Part shown: piece after piece, positions 44,311 through 55,683 of the stretch
Position numbering within the stretch: position 1 is the first letter of the stretch
Layout: each line of letters opens with the position of its first letter
From: Peribolospora baueri
Lineage: Eukaryota > Basidiomycota > Peribolosporomycetes > Peribolosporales > Peribolosporaceae
DNA: 64,000 nucleotides
Direction: 5' to 3'
Assembly (NCBI GenBank): GCA_029717555.1
Contig: JAMDHS010000009.1
Location: forward strand, 291,654 to 355,653
Made by a program: the position numbers and the translations under genes
The notes under the pieces: generated by a model
Databases searched by the model: none
What the model saw: the letters and a program-made list of their open reading frames with translations, nothing else
What the model was told of the DNA's origin: nothing

Positions 44311-47300
44311 TTAGGCACCGGAGCTGGAGATATCAATGGCGAGCGGGTCCTGTCGCGAGTGAACAATCAGCCCAAGGCATTGCATCGTGTCGCACGAAAT
44401 CAAATCAAGGTAAAGGGAGAGAAAATGGCTCGGTCAGCGCCGTCCGCTTCTCGCGCACAAACGAAGCGGACAATCGGCGGTCTGTCGGTCGTCAAGCGGA
44501 CGGCCGAGTGACGGACAAACGTACCTTGCCGGACTTGATCTCGGTTTTGGTGGGCATCTTTCCGATGCGGAGTAGCTCGGAACATTGCGATACGAGCGGG
44601 TCGCGACCCATGCTGATTGGAAAGAAGATTTGTGACAGAGGTGGACGGTAAATGAAGTGAAGAGGCAAGAAGGAAGGCACGCAGGCCGGTGCTAGCCACC
44701 GTGCCCTGAGCCCAGAGCCCAGCTACGCTGATCTCAACCATCGACGTAAATCTGCGTGCCCACTTACCTTGAAACGGCGACGACCGTTTCTCCGTGGAAA
44801 TAATACGCCGCGAACTTGAGCTCGGCGGCGTTGCCGTCGATAAACACGTCGTCGAACTTGGGGCCGTCCGAGCCGCAGTAGCGGAGTTGAGCTCCCAGGG
44901 CCGACCAGAAGATTGGAACCTGAGTAGAGAAGAAAAAAGAGTTGGAATCACGGTGGGGGGGCAATAAAAAAGAAGGCCAAAACGTTGGTCAAGTTGCGCC
45001 CGAAACCGCCCCATTAACATGACCCATGAACGGGCCCCACGAACGGGCGCGAACATGCACACACCTTTTGGAAAGGTGCTGGCTTTCCAGCAACCGTGTG
45101 ACCGACTGAACGACCGTGGTTACCGGCGACATTCCAGTGCTCGATGCGGACTGGCATGCCGGTGCGCTTAGATGGGTAGGTAGCAATGTCACCTTCGTGA
45201 GGTCAGGAGACCAGTGCGTGTTTGGAGATGGATAGAGGAATCCAATGGGGAGCATCAGTGAGCGGGTCCGTGGAAAAGCAAGAGGGAGAGCGTGAGTTAG
45301 GAGGAGAAACGAGTACCGGAGAAGGACCGAAGGCGGAAGAACGAAGCTCACCAAGAGCAAACACCCCGTCCTTTCCAGGAACCCTCAATAGTTCATCCAC
45401 CTTGATACTCCCATCCTTCTCCAGCTCCAAGCCGCTGCCCTTCAAAAAGTCTGTCGCGGGTGCGACACCGACGCCCAGGACGACCGCGTCCGCGGGGAGA
45501 GCGGTTCCGTCCGTCAGGTGGACGGCATTGACGGTGTTAGATTCAGTGGTGGAGAAGGAGCCGACAGAGAGGTCTGTATGGAAGCTGATGCCGTTCTTTT
45601 GCATTGCCTGAAGGGTGGCAAATGCAAAGACGACGTGAGCGCGATCAATTGTCATCTTCTAGCCGGTGCACTCAGGACCTGACCCGAGCCCGGAACCCAC
45701 CTTCATGATCGCCTCGCCAACCTGGGGGCCGAGGATCCCCTCAAACGGCACCTTCTCTATGCCTACAATGTGCACCTCGGCACGTTTGAACGTGGCGTTG
45801 GCTAGCTCCATGCCGATGAAGGAGGTACCCACGATGACGAGTTTCTTCTTTGTGGTGGAAGAGCCATCTTGGTTACCGATGGCTACATAGTGCGAAGGAA
45901 GCAGAGCAAATTAATGTGAGATGGGTTGTGCACAGAAGAAAGGAGCGAAGGAGCACGCACCTTGGTTGATGGCCTTGGCGTCCAGAACGGTCCGAAGGGT
46001 AAACACGTTATTAGCGTCGGCTCCTTTGACAGGCAGACGCTGCGCAGTATGAAACCGAGCGTAAAGCGAACGGCATTGGTAAGACGAGCACACCAGTCGG
46101 ACGTAGACTACCCTAGCCAATGCGCGCTGAGCTCAACCATGCGAGGGACAACCGAAGAAGCTATGCGAATAACCGAAGACGCACCCTGGGCTTGCCTCCC
46201 GTGGCGAGAACCAGCGTGTCGTAATGCACCGATTGACCGCCGAAATTTACCTTCTTGTTGGCAATGTCGACCGAGTCGACATGCTGTGTTGACGAAGGTA
46301 ACGGGAAGATGTAGGGGCAGACGGAAAGAGGAACGAAAAGACTACGTTAAGGTTGAATTGCAGATAAAAGCAACGGGAAGCCCCTGTCCGCCCCTTGTTG
46401 GCCAACGACCCGGAGCAGTCGAGCTGGTTCCCACTTTGTGACCGTGGCCCCCCTTCCTGCCAATGATAGTAAACACTCACAACGCCCGAATGAAAGTCCA
46501 CGCCCAACGTGTCCCGGAGGAAATCCTCGGAGCGCCAGGCGAGCTTGGAGGGATCGTCGATGAGGGCCTTGGAGAGCTTTGTGCGGTCGATGGGGGGGTA
46601 AGGTTCGGCAGAAAGGACGATGATGGGGAAAGCGTAGCCGTTCTATTTGCATGTCCGTGCGGAGTCGATAAACAAGGGGAGAGACGAGACAAGAAAAGGA
46701 CATCAGCATGAAAACGAGCTTGAACGTTGGCTAAGCCTCGGCGTAGACGCATGCGCATGTGTACTAGAGCACACACTCAAAACACCGCGCAGACCAACGA
46801 CACGCAATGTTCGCAAGCTCACCTCCCTAAGCGTCTCGATCAGCTGGATCGTCCCCGAGCCTCCGCCGACTACAACGGTCCCCTTCACAACGTCCTTCTG
46901 CGTCTTCTGAACCTCGGCAGCGGAAGGAGAGGGGTGGCGGAAAGAAGCACACTTCTGCGGGTCGCCCTCGACAAAGACATCCGTACCCTGGAGAGATGTC
47001 TTAAAGACATGGAGGCTCGAGAGGCCCGGTGCGTCCTCGATGTCGCCAGTGGTGAGGGAAAATCTGGGGGAGCGAGGAAATGCACGACGCACGGTTCATT
47101 CAGTCTTTACCATCGTTCAACGGATCGCCTTCAAAGGCGCAACCAACCGACTTACTTGGCCCCGTGCCAAGGACAAGTGACGCATGCCTCGTTGGTCAAC
47201 ACGCCGTTACTGAGCGGGGCTCCATAGTGGCTGCACTTGTTGGACGTCGCATACCACTTGTCTCCTACACGGGCAAGGAGGATCTTGTTACGCTCCTCGT

Positions 47301-47535
47301 CTCCAAACTGAAAGGCTCTCTTCTCGCCATCTTTGAGGTCGGAAATGGAGCAGATACGTTGACGGACGGTAGACATGGCGCTGCAGGGATACGCCAGGCC
47401 GGTGGTGGTGACGACTGGGAAGCGGTATGAGAGTGCGGCTGGGAGCGCGGCGGTGGGTCGCTGTCCTTGGAAGCTTCTTTGAAAGCTGTTGGTGAGGAGA
47501 CGTCTTGGGCCAACGATGGCGTTGAGCAGTAGCAT
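44311..47535 (-). CDS. Rieske-domain AIF-like flavoprotein (AIFM3/NFRL type)
   Basis: Eleven exons (47535-47156, 47063-46823, 46642-46481, 46283-46185, 46039-45961, 45882-45701, 45607-45349, 45192-45065, 44919-44768, 44612-44525, 44349-44311) give 602 residues. The first 50 residues are basic with no acids (IVGPRRLLTNSFQRSF), a likely mitochondrial presequence. A Rieske [2Fe-2S] domain follows: NKCSHYGAPLSNGV and ACVTCPWHGAKFSLTTGD, with both C-x-H and C-x2-H ligand pairs. Then comes an AIF/ferredoxin reductase unit: FAD motif GTVVVGGGSGTIQLIETL, YDTLVLATGGKPRRLP, NAD motif KLVIVGTSFIGMELANA, and GVFALGDIATYPSK. The C-terminal domain carries RIEHWNVAGNHGRSVGHT. The combination implies an electron-transfer oxidoreductase. 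The last exon (13 codons) uses acceptor 44350, chosen because it gives a short in-frame end with no other acceptor available. Confidence 0.9.
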
Positions 47536-48002
47536 GAACAGGGATGGGAGTGCTGGCGTCGAGTCGAGTCCCCGCCGTTCGCCATTTTCTTTCTTTCTCA
47601 GCCTTATCCGTTCACCGTCTTAAACCCCATCGTTGCCGATCGGGAGCATGAAGGCGGGTGGATCACGTAATCAGACGATGGGCTCATCCGCCCATATCCT
47701 CGCATGTCCGTGATCGGCACGTGGGTGCACGTGCATGACGCAATGATGCATGCCATGCCGATCATCGAGCCGGCCACCCGATCAAGGGAAACGAAGAGGC
47801 GGGCGAGGAGGGGAAGGGGGACCGATGGATGGGCAGGGGAGGGGGAGGGGGCAAAGGAGGAAGGTGGACAACTGGAGCACCGTCACGTTCCCCCTCTTTC
47901 CCCTCCACCTCCATCCTCCTCTCTTTGCTCACGCCAGCCAGCTAGCCAGCCTTTTTTGTCTTTGAGCTTCACCTCCAACTGCCTGCAACCAGCTTATCCA
48001 CA
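47536..48002. promoter_or_regulatory. divergent promoter, AIF-like gene and TspO
   Basis: A 467-base gap between outward start codons, with a purine-rich block (GGGGAAGGGGGACCG ... GGGAGGGGGAGGGG) at about 47810-47860 followed by a pyrimidine-rich block before the TspO ATG. Confidence 0.4.
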
Positions 48003-48967
48003 ATGCCGCCAGCACTCCCCGGCCTCCTCATCGACCTACCCCGCAACCCGGTCCTTGCCGTCGGCATCCCCGTCCTCCTTGGCTCCTCCGCTGGCATTGT
48101 CACCCTCAGGCCTGGAAACCCTTACCAGCCCGAAGGACGGTGGTACAAGGGTCTCCGGCAGCCTTTCGGTTCGGTGGGTGCCATGGTGGACGAGCAGCCA
48201 TTAGTCGTCGAAGATTCGTCCGGGGAGAAGAGAGAGATGGCCTGCAAGAAGTTGCGAATGAGGATACTATCGAGAACGCCTCATTTTGTTGTTATCGAAG
48301 CTAATCATCCTCCGCTCTTCATTCCCCCCCATAGCCCCCGCGCTGGCTTCTCACCCCTGCATGGACGCTCCTCTACGCCACCATGGGCTATTCCTCCCAC
48401 CTACTCGTCAAGCGCCTCGACATCACTCCTCCCGGTTTTGGTAGGGACAAGACCAAGAATGCACTTACGCTTTTCTACACTCAGATGGGCCTCAACCTCG
48501 CTTGGTCGCCCTTGTTCTTCGGCGTTGGTCAGGTGCGTGTCCTCTTCGCTTCATGTCGCCAGCTTCCGGTTTCTAGTGATTAAAGCCCAACCATTTTCGC
48601 TTTTCGCTCTTTCTCTACTTTAGATCGGTCTAGCCCTAGTGGACATTCTCGCTCTGCTCGGCACCAACATCGCCCTCTTCAGAGAGGCGCGCGACATCGA
48701 TCCGGATGCGGCCGCTTTCCTCTTGCCTTACCTCGGATGGGTCGGCTATGCCACGTATCTCAAGTGAGACTTCACACTTGAACTCCTCTTGCGATCCTCG
48801 ATTAGAAACATGGACCGCTAGGCTCATCCATTCCACTCACTCTTCCGCCCCTTCCCACTTACAGCGCGGGCGTGTGGTGGCTCAACTGCGGCCAATACTG
48901 GCTCGGCCTGGCCAAGGACAAGGCTGAGGAGGCCAAGGACGATCTGGAGAAGAAGTTCAACAAGTGA
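48003..48967 (+). CDS. TspO/MBR-family (peripheral benzodiazepine receptor) membrane protein
   Basis: Four exons (48003-48173, 48335-48532, 48624-48763, 48865-48967) give 203 residues with five membrane helices. Conserved pieces are NPYQPEGRWYKGLRQPFGS, PPRWLLTPAWTLLYATMGYS, LNLAWSPLFFGVGQIGLALV and WVGYATYLNAGVWWLN; the W-rich and PP-W motifs line the porphyrin/cholesterol-binding pocket. The product probably sits in the outer mitochondrial or ER membrane and affects tetrapyrrole or stress responses. The C-terminal KDKAEEAKDDLEKKFNK is a charged helix. Confidence 0.9.
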
Positions 48968-49641
48968 GCCGGCGATGCCGTCTGACTGAGTCAAGGGAAG
49001 GTGAGAGCTGTGCGAAGCGCGTTGGATAGGCGGAAGCAGTCCAGGGCGAATCCTCAAGCGATCTGCGGTCTGAACGGAGTTGGTGGACTACCTGGACAAC
49101 GGAGGGTTTGGCGTCCTGATCGCCATGGAAGATGTATTGTAACTATCCACTACAAGCCGTGAACCACATTAAAGTACTGTATGTAGCACGAAATCAACTT
49201 TAAGGACAAGTCTCGCCGATTCCTACATGCGACGCATGTCGATCACCCGATCGCCCTTCGGGGTCTTTAGTCCAGACATCCCTTGTCGCTGCGAAGGGAA
49301 GTACCAGAGTAGTAGGGCTCCTCAAGTAATCCCGAGCTGCCGACAGTCAAGTTCACACGTGGCCTGCGTCTTAACACCTTGCTCCGCATCCGGCCGACCG
49401 CCGCATGCGATCCTCGTCGACGTCTCATAGAGCTCTCTCCAATAACCAGACACTCAATGGCTATAGATGAACCCGGAAGAGTACATCAGCACGGGTTCTT
49501 CTATTAACGATTCATCACAGATTCTCCTCTAAACTGGTTCAGCACAATTGCGACTGTACAGATATTATACAACTGGGAGAAGGAATGTAGATAATAAGCT
49601 GTACTAAGATATCATCTGCGCTCTTGCGGACCAGGTCTCGT
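48968..49641. other. intergenic region between convergent genes
   Basis: About 670 bases, more AT-rich than the coding DNA; contains both 3' UTRs. No gene seen. Confidence 0.5.
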
Positions 49642-51881
49642 TCAGGTGAAGAAGAGATCGACGACTTATGACAGGGACACAAGGACAGGGTAGTTAGCAC
49701 GCGATTCCCTGCCGGCACTGGCAAGGACCACTCACAAATAGTCGTGACACCCAAAATGATCTCGAGGACGATCAGGTAGATGACTACCATCTCGAGATAT
49801 TCGCCGTGGCTGCTCGAAACCTGGTCCTTTAGTAGCTGCAGCATATCCTGGAGCACTTCGACGCGGGCGTTAAGTAGGTCGATCCGTTGTGGGATCTCAA
49901 GGTAGGAGCGGGCCGCAGAATAGAGGGGTTCTGCCGACGAAAGGTTAAATGGTGTGAGTGGCGCCTTCCCGTGAACGGATCCGCCATAATGCGCTCACCG
50001 AGGTCGGGTTGTGCCCCTGAGAGAATTAGGTAGTCAGCACAGGAGTCCGTCTCAAGTAAGTAACGTCACAGGCCCTTGCTGAAGTCCTCCTCAAGCCGGA
50101 CTCACAGAAGATTTCAGGAGAGTCGACGATGCTTCCAACGAGATGGATGTTCATCCGCAGAATAAAGAGATGGCCGATCTGCTTCATTATCTCCTGAGGT
50201 GGCATTCCGACCTTGCCCGAGTCAGCGATGGATTGTGGGATGTCCTACGCGATCGACAAAGATGACGAGTTGTTGTCAGCGACGGCACAGGGGCGGGGGC
50301 CGACGGTCCTCATCAGGAGCTCACCTTAGTGGTCTCAATCGTGTTTTCGATGACGGCCTCGAAGAAACTTATCTTCGCGCTCTGCGCTAGAGCATGCGAG
50401 AGGGAGAGCTTGGTCATATAGCTTGAGCCTTGACGAAGAGTTATCACGTCGTTATAGATCCTGAAGGGTTGGGAATGTAGTGAGGCATGTCAGCGCGGCC
50501 AATAGATCCTCCGGGAACACGGCGCGTACTCACCGACTGTACTCGGCTAAGTACCACGTCAGGTCCTCACACTGGACGTCCTCCGCCGCGAGTTTCTCCA
50601 CCTCGAAGCGTTTCAGCTCGCGCAGCAGCCTTCGTTCCTCGGACTCTGACATGCCCCAGATGACGACGGCTACCAGATGAGCGAGATCTCCCCGTCAGCT
50701 GCCTAGCCTAGGGTTACATTAAAGTCCAGTTTCCACAACAAAGACGGAGCACTCACTGCCGTATTCCATAAAGAAAACCTCCGGCAGCGCCTTGTCGACT
50801 TGAAAGCGACCTCTCTTTGGCTTGGTCGCCTTGACTATCTGATGTCCGGATGACGGCAGGTCACTCCGTGCGCTTGTGCTTCCTCCGTCTCCTCCCCCCA
50901 TCGCACCCTGAATCTCTCCGGCAGCCTCGCCACCGGTCTTCGGTGCATCTTCCGCGCGCACAATGTTTGCATCGTTGAGCTCTGGCACTCCTAAGAGATC
51001 ACCCGTCTTCGCCGCTGCTGAGGTGGACGCCGTGTCGATCACAACATTCGCTCCACCCAGAACGCCCTTCCCAGCGCTCTCCTTCCTCCTCTCACGCCCA
51101 CCGTGCTGCTTGCGCCCGTGTCGTTGAGAGTCGACGTGCTCATAGGTGTAGGTGGTGTAGACGCACTCGTCGAATGTTTTTGGATTCGTCTCATGTGTGC
51201 TCCGGCGGGCTTGGAGCCAAGCTGTGAGCTCCCGCATCCGATAAGACCTGCAATAGAGTGACATATAAGCACAGGAACAAAAACAAAGGATACAGATTTC
51301 ACGACCCGTGCAGACAAAGACTCACGTCGCGGTAGAGTAAGCCGTGACCCTGGGCAGTTTGGCCCTCGCTCTCCTCGTAAGCCTTTGCGCATCTCGTCGC
51401 ATAGTACCTTCCGGGATGTGTGCCAACTGCTTGTAGACCTCCACCGCGTTCTCCTCCTCCTCCTCCTCTCCCTCATCCGAGCGGTCCTCCTCATCCGAAG
51501 GCGGCTCGGGAACGTCCTCGGAAGGCGCAACGTGCGGAGTTTGGACATCCGGCTCCGCCTGTCTGCCCGTAGTTGTCGATGGTGTCGCGGGGGCCGGTTC
51601 GGGCTCTTCAGGAAGTATTTTGAGCTTACCAGAGGCTTTAGAGCTCCTGAGAGACGCGAAAGGGAGAAGATCAACGCCAGCCAGACCTTCGCAAGATCCG
51701 AGGGGACGCACCGATTCGGGCCCGTCTTCTGACCGGGCCTTTGACCGCGCTCGTAAAAATTCGGCAGTCCGCCCCCAGATAGCAAGGTGGGACCTGTGCC
51801 AGCGGAGATTCCCTTGCCACTGCCACTACCACTGCCAAATCCAGGCAGACCGCCAGGAGAAGAGAAGCGTCTCGCCGCCAT
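49642..51881 (-). CDS. RMD1: RMD1/RMND1 (DUF155) family protein
   Basis: Nine exons (51881-51712, 51646-51326, 51247-50757, 50669-50534, 50460-50325, 50244-50106, 50016-49999, 49930-49736, 49664-49642) give 542 residues. The family landmarks are RVTAYSTATSYRMRELTAWL, DECVYTTYTYEH, EVFFMEYGTVVIWGMSESEE, then AQSAKISFFEAVIENTIE and DLLNARVEVLQDMLQLLKDQ, finishing with one membrane helix YLEMVVIYLIVLEIILGVTT and a 7-residue tail. Human RMND1 anchors mitoribosomes; yeast Rmd1 is cytoplasmic/vacuolar. The N-terminus here is Gly/Ser-rich, not an obvious presequence, and an acidic Glu run precedes the domain. Exon 7 is only 18 bases (AQPDL). Confidence 0.88.
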
Positions 51882-52257
51882 GTCGAGCAGATGGGAGTTG
51901 ACGAACGGTGGATGGAGGAGTGATCGAGATCGGCGGCCGGGCCTTGGTTCGATCACTGCGGAGCGAGCTGCGGTCGTTCCTCGTCACGTGGATTCCCGTG
52001 TCGCTATAGCTCGCCTTCTGTGAAGTCCTGTATCATCCACCGACTCGTGCATAGTTTTTACGACTTTTTGGTGCTGCTCCCACGTACAGTTTTTAAAAGG
52101 GGCCCTGCGCTCAACAATCTGGATCATGGAAGAGTTCGAAACTAAGAATTGACTCTCCATGTGGACGCGACGGGCCCTCCGTTGGTCCCGCGGCGTTCGA
52201 TATTCCTCCTCCGCATTTCCACCACAACGATTAGAGAACGAAATTTCTCGGGAATTG
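51882..52257. other. intergenic region between tandem minus-strand genes
   Basis: About 375 bases, containing the RMD1 promoter and the gephyrin 3' UTR; nothing further seen. Confidence 0.5.
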
Positions 52258-55231
52258 TCAAAGCAAACTCGGAACCAATGGTCCAAGCAGCATGGCTTCG
52301 CACACTTCCCCCGCATCCAGCCTCGTCTTTGCACCGGGACCGGGCTGCAAGCCGGGCAAGCACACGAGACCGTTGGCCGTCGCCATGCTCGCCATCCGAG
52401 AGGAGCGTTGACCGCCTGTCGAATGCGCTTGAAGAAAAACGGGTGAGGACGGATCGCTGTCCGTGATGGGCGAGGCCGAGGCGACAGGCGAGATAATCAC
52501 TCGATGAAATTCGGGACGCGGATCCAAGCGCATGGGATCGGCGAGCTGGACGAGTAAACGAAGAGTTCGTCCGTCGGAGAGCGAACAAAAAGGCAGAAGG
52601 GTCAATGATTCCGAAGTCCGCGCAATCACACAACTCAAAAGCAAAAGGAATCTGACTCACTCGAACCTTCACCCTGGGCACCTCCCAGGGCCTGCCGATA
52701 ATGACTCCGTCCACGGTCACTCCGTAGCCGGATAGTTTGCGCAAGGCGGGTAGGATAAAAACGTAGAAGCACACGAGGGCAGAAGCCGGGTTGCCTGGCA
52801 AGGCGAACACCAACTTTTTAGCTTGTACGGCGTGCCCAAATGCCGTATCTCCTTCTAAGGAGGGGACAGTAGCAGAAGTGGTGGCGAACGAAGTGGGCTT
52901 CCCGGGTTTCATGGCCACACGGCCGAAGTGGATTGTGGCGTCCAGTTCACGCTCAAGGAGCGGCTTGAGCACGTCAGACTCGCCCATCGAGGTGCCGCCT
53001 GTGGTTATAACCAGGTCCGCTGAAGAGAGGCCGCGACGGAGGGCAGCGAGGGTGGATGGGATGCTGTCAACGAAGAGACGAAATGGGGTACGGTAGTGAG
53101 CTGATCTTTCGGCCGCCGAGCCACAGGGCGCTCTAGCGTCCCGGTTGAATCATAACGCGGCGACGTGACTTACTTGTCTCCCACGATGCCCAGATCGACG
53201 ACCTTGTATCCTTGTGACTCAATCGCCATTTTGAGCGCAGGCCGGTTGGTATCCGTCACCGTCTTCAATCCCTCTCCACCTGATATGGTCCTCTCTTCCT
53301 CTGCTTCTCCTCCGCTTCCGTCGCTGTCATGTAGATCCTTGATCTCCTCGCCAGTGCTAAGGACGGCCACCGTCGGCTTCCTAAACACCTTCACAGCTCG
53401 ACGGCCCACAAATGCTAGAGTGCCTACTTCGCCGCCTAGTGCGCTGATCTGTTGGCCGGCACGTAGAACCACATCCCCTGCGCGAACGTCTGAGCCAGGA
53501 GGTCGTACGTTCTCCGCGACTGAGACTGAGACGAGGAGCTCTACCTCGTCTTCTTCCTCTATGTCCTGGCCTTGTACGACTCCTACAGTCGGTGTCGGAT
53601 TGGCAGGTGAACCGGTGGCAGAGCCGCTGGCGGACGAAATGGAACGAGAGGAAACAAGTCTGGTATCCTCCACCATAACCACGGCGTCCGCACCTGGAGG
53701 CAGAGCCTGACCGGTGTTGACGCGGTATATGTGTCCGGCCGGGAGAGAGATCGTGGACCATTGCGTCGACGGCAGGTTGCGCGAGGTCAACACTTTGAAC
53801 GTCCCCGCTCCATCCGAGGCTTTCCCCGTTATACGTTAAGATCGCAAGATCGAAAGAAGAAAGGGAGCGCGCATGTTTAGCAAAAGAATACCTGGGCCAC
53901 TTTCCACCTGTTATCGCTCGCTCCATCCACAAACTATCATTTCTCGTCTCCTTACCGCGAACAGCGTACCCGTCCACGTTGGTCGTCCTCGCCCGGGGAA
54001 TGTCCCAGTTGGCAGCGACGTCTTCCGCCAGGACATATCCGAGGAGCTTCTCGTCAACGCGGAGCGTATGCACGTCACTCTCCGAAGCGTTCCTAGGATT
54101 ACAAATCGGCGAGGGAGTGTGTTCGTCGATAAGGGAGAGGGCTTTTGAAAGCGAAATAATGGGATAGGGCGACGAGCGCTGGCGTGCTCCGACTGAATAA
54201 AACAAGGACAGACGTAACGAGAGTTTGACTCTGAGCATCTGCATACACAATCACGCGGCAAACTCATAGATCTCAATGACTCACCAGGTTTGGATGGATC
54301 ATTGGAGACAAACTGCCGCGTCCTCGGCACCGGCGCGCGGTGATCATTGTGGCCGTGGTGGTGCTGGTGGTGTGGGTCATGGGAAGTGCCGTGACCGCGG
54401 CCGTGGGCGTGCGAGTGATGATGAAGGAGATGAGGATGCTCTTGCCTACTTCTACCCTCCCTGCTTGCGCTCGTCTTTTGGCCATCACCCTCTCGCTCTT
54501 GACGGTCCATCTCCGCATGAGTTGAAGCGCCGTTACCTCCAGTGACGAGCTCGAGGGCGTGAGACATCACGCTCACCGTTTGCAGTCCCGGTCCGCCGAA
54601 GAGGGCCTCTGCACACTCTCGGATGGCCTTGGGAGAACCGGGTAGAGAGACGATGAGCGAGGTGCCCCGGATGCCGGAGATAAGTCGGGAGAGGGCAGCA
54701 AGAGGTGTGCGGGCCAGGGACGAAGAAAGGAGGTGGTGGGTGAGGCCCGGGGTGGGGCGTTGGATCAACGAGCTGATGGCCTGAGGAACGCGGAACACTG
54801 ATCAGCCATACCTCTCTACAGATGGAATGGTAATGAGATGACCCACTTCTGGGGTGACGTCTCTGACGCCAAAGCCAGTGCCCCCGGTGGATAGGACGAG
54901 GGCAAGTTTCAGCTCGTCGCACCACCGCTTGACGACGGTGATGATCTTATCGGCATCATCGGGGACGATATCAGATACGACAATGCGATAGGACGCATCA
55001 TGGCTCTTCTCGACGAGCTCGCGTAGGAGCGGCCCTGATGCATCTGTGGAAGGCGAGCGGGAGGAGGTGTCGCTGACTGGAGGCGGGGCGGATAAAGGAT
55101 GGAACGTGGAAAGGAAGAAACAGTGCTGCTTAGTGCCGGCAGGTAGACCCGCTACACCTCCTCCTACCACCACTACTACTCCTCTGTGTAATCCCTTCTG
55201 GCTCACCGGTAAGCACTCCGACGGCGTACAT
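52258..55231 (-). CDS. gephyrin/CNX1-type molybdopterin molybdotransferase (MogA-MoeA fusion)
   Basis: Seven exons (55231-55207, 55076-54847, 54780-54285, 54192-53956, 53819-53174, 53063-52661, 52545-52258) give 774 residues. The protein adenylates molybdopterin and inserts molybdate, the last steps of Mo-cofactor synthesis. The N-terminal MogA/G domain has MYAVGVLTVSDTSSRS, LVLSTGGTGFGVRDVTPE and SLIVSLPGSPKAIRECAEAL. The MoeA/E domain has TTNVDGYAVRASD, VNTGQALPPGADAVVMVEDT, VITTGGTSMGESDVL, GRVAMKPGKP and FALPGNPASALVC. A His-rich linker (about residues 215-250, with runs such as LLHHHSHAHGRGHG and HHQHHHGHNDH) joins them. In fungi the cofactor serves xanthine dehydrogenase, nitrate reductase and sulfite oxidase. 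The gene follows the allantoicase fusion on the same strand, 450 bases away. Confidence 0.93.
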
Positions 55232-55683
55232 GTTGGGGAGGTGATTGGAATGTTTGGCGAAGCGCATGTGCGATGGACTGTGGTGGACAGCGAGCGGTCA
55301 GAAAGGAGTCCCACTGTCCATGTTAGATAACCGTGACGCGATAACGATCGATCACCCACTGCTGAGCCTCCCGCCACTGCTCAGCAGTCAACGAACCGGA
55401 CAGGGGAGATGGGGAGGAGAGCAGGTGCTCCCGCGCGTTTGTCGAGGTGCGCAGGCGTTGTGTTCGGCAATGGGACTACAACCAGGACTAGCATTCAACG
55501 TCGGAAGATATGGAGGACAAGTGATGCAATTCGCTTCCATATACCTCTAGAGTCACACGGCGATTCCCAGGCCTGTTTTCCTAGTTGATGTCACTCCACC
55601 GATTTTAACGCTACCTGTCTATATCTATAAGACAGTAGGGGTTTAATCATCATCCCGACTGGGCTATCTTGAGATCTCCTCGT
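55232..55683. other. gephyrin upstream region
   Basis: About 450 bases between the allantoicase fusion stop and the gephyrin start, both on the minus strand. No gene seen. Confidence 0.5.

Noticed and set aside
43786-44511. 241-residue plus-strand open frame
   Set aside because: No family motif; its right end is antisense to the last two exons of the AIF-like gene.
12483-55231. A metal-handling gene cluster (MAM3, NiCoT, metallothionein, gephyrin)
   Set aside because: The genes are 7-30 kb apart with unrelated genes between; I see no shared promoter element, so I keep only the closer purine-nitrogen link.
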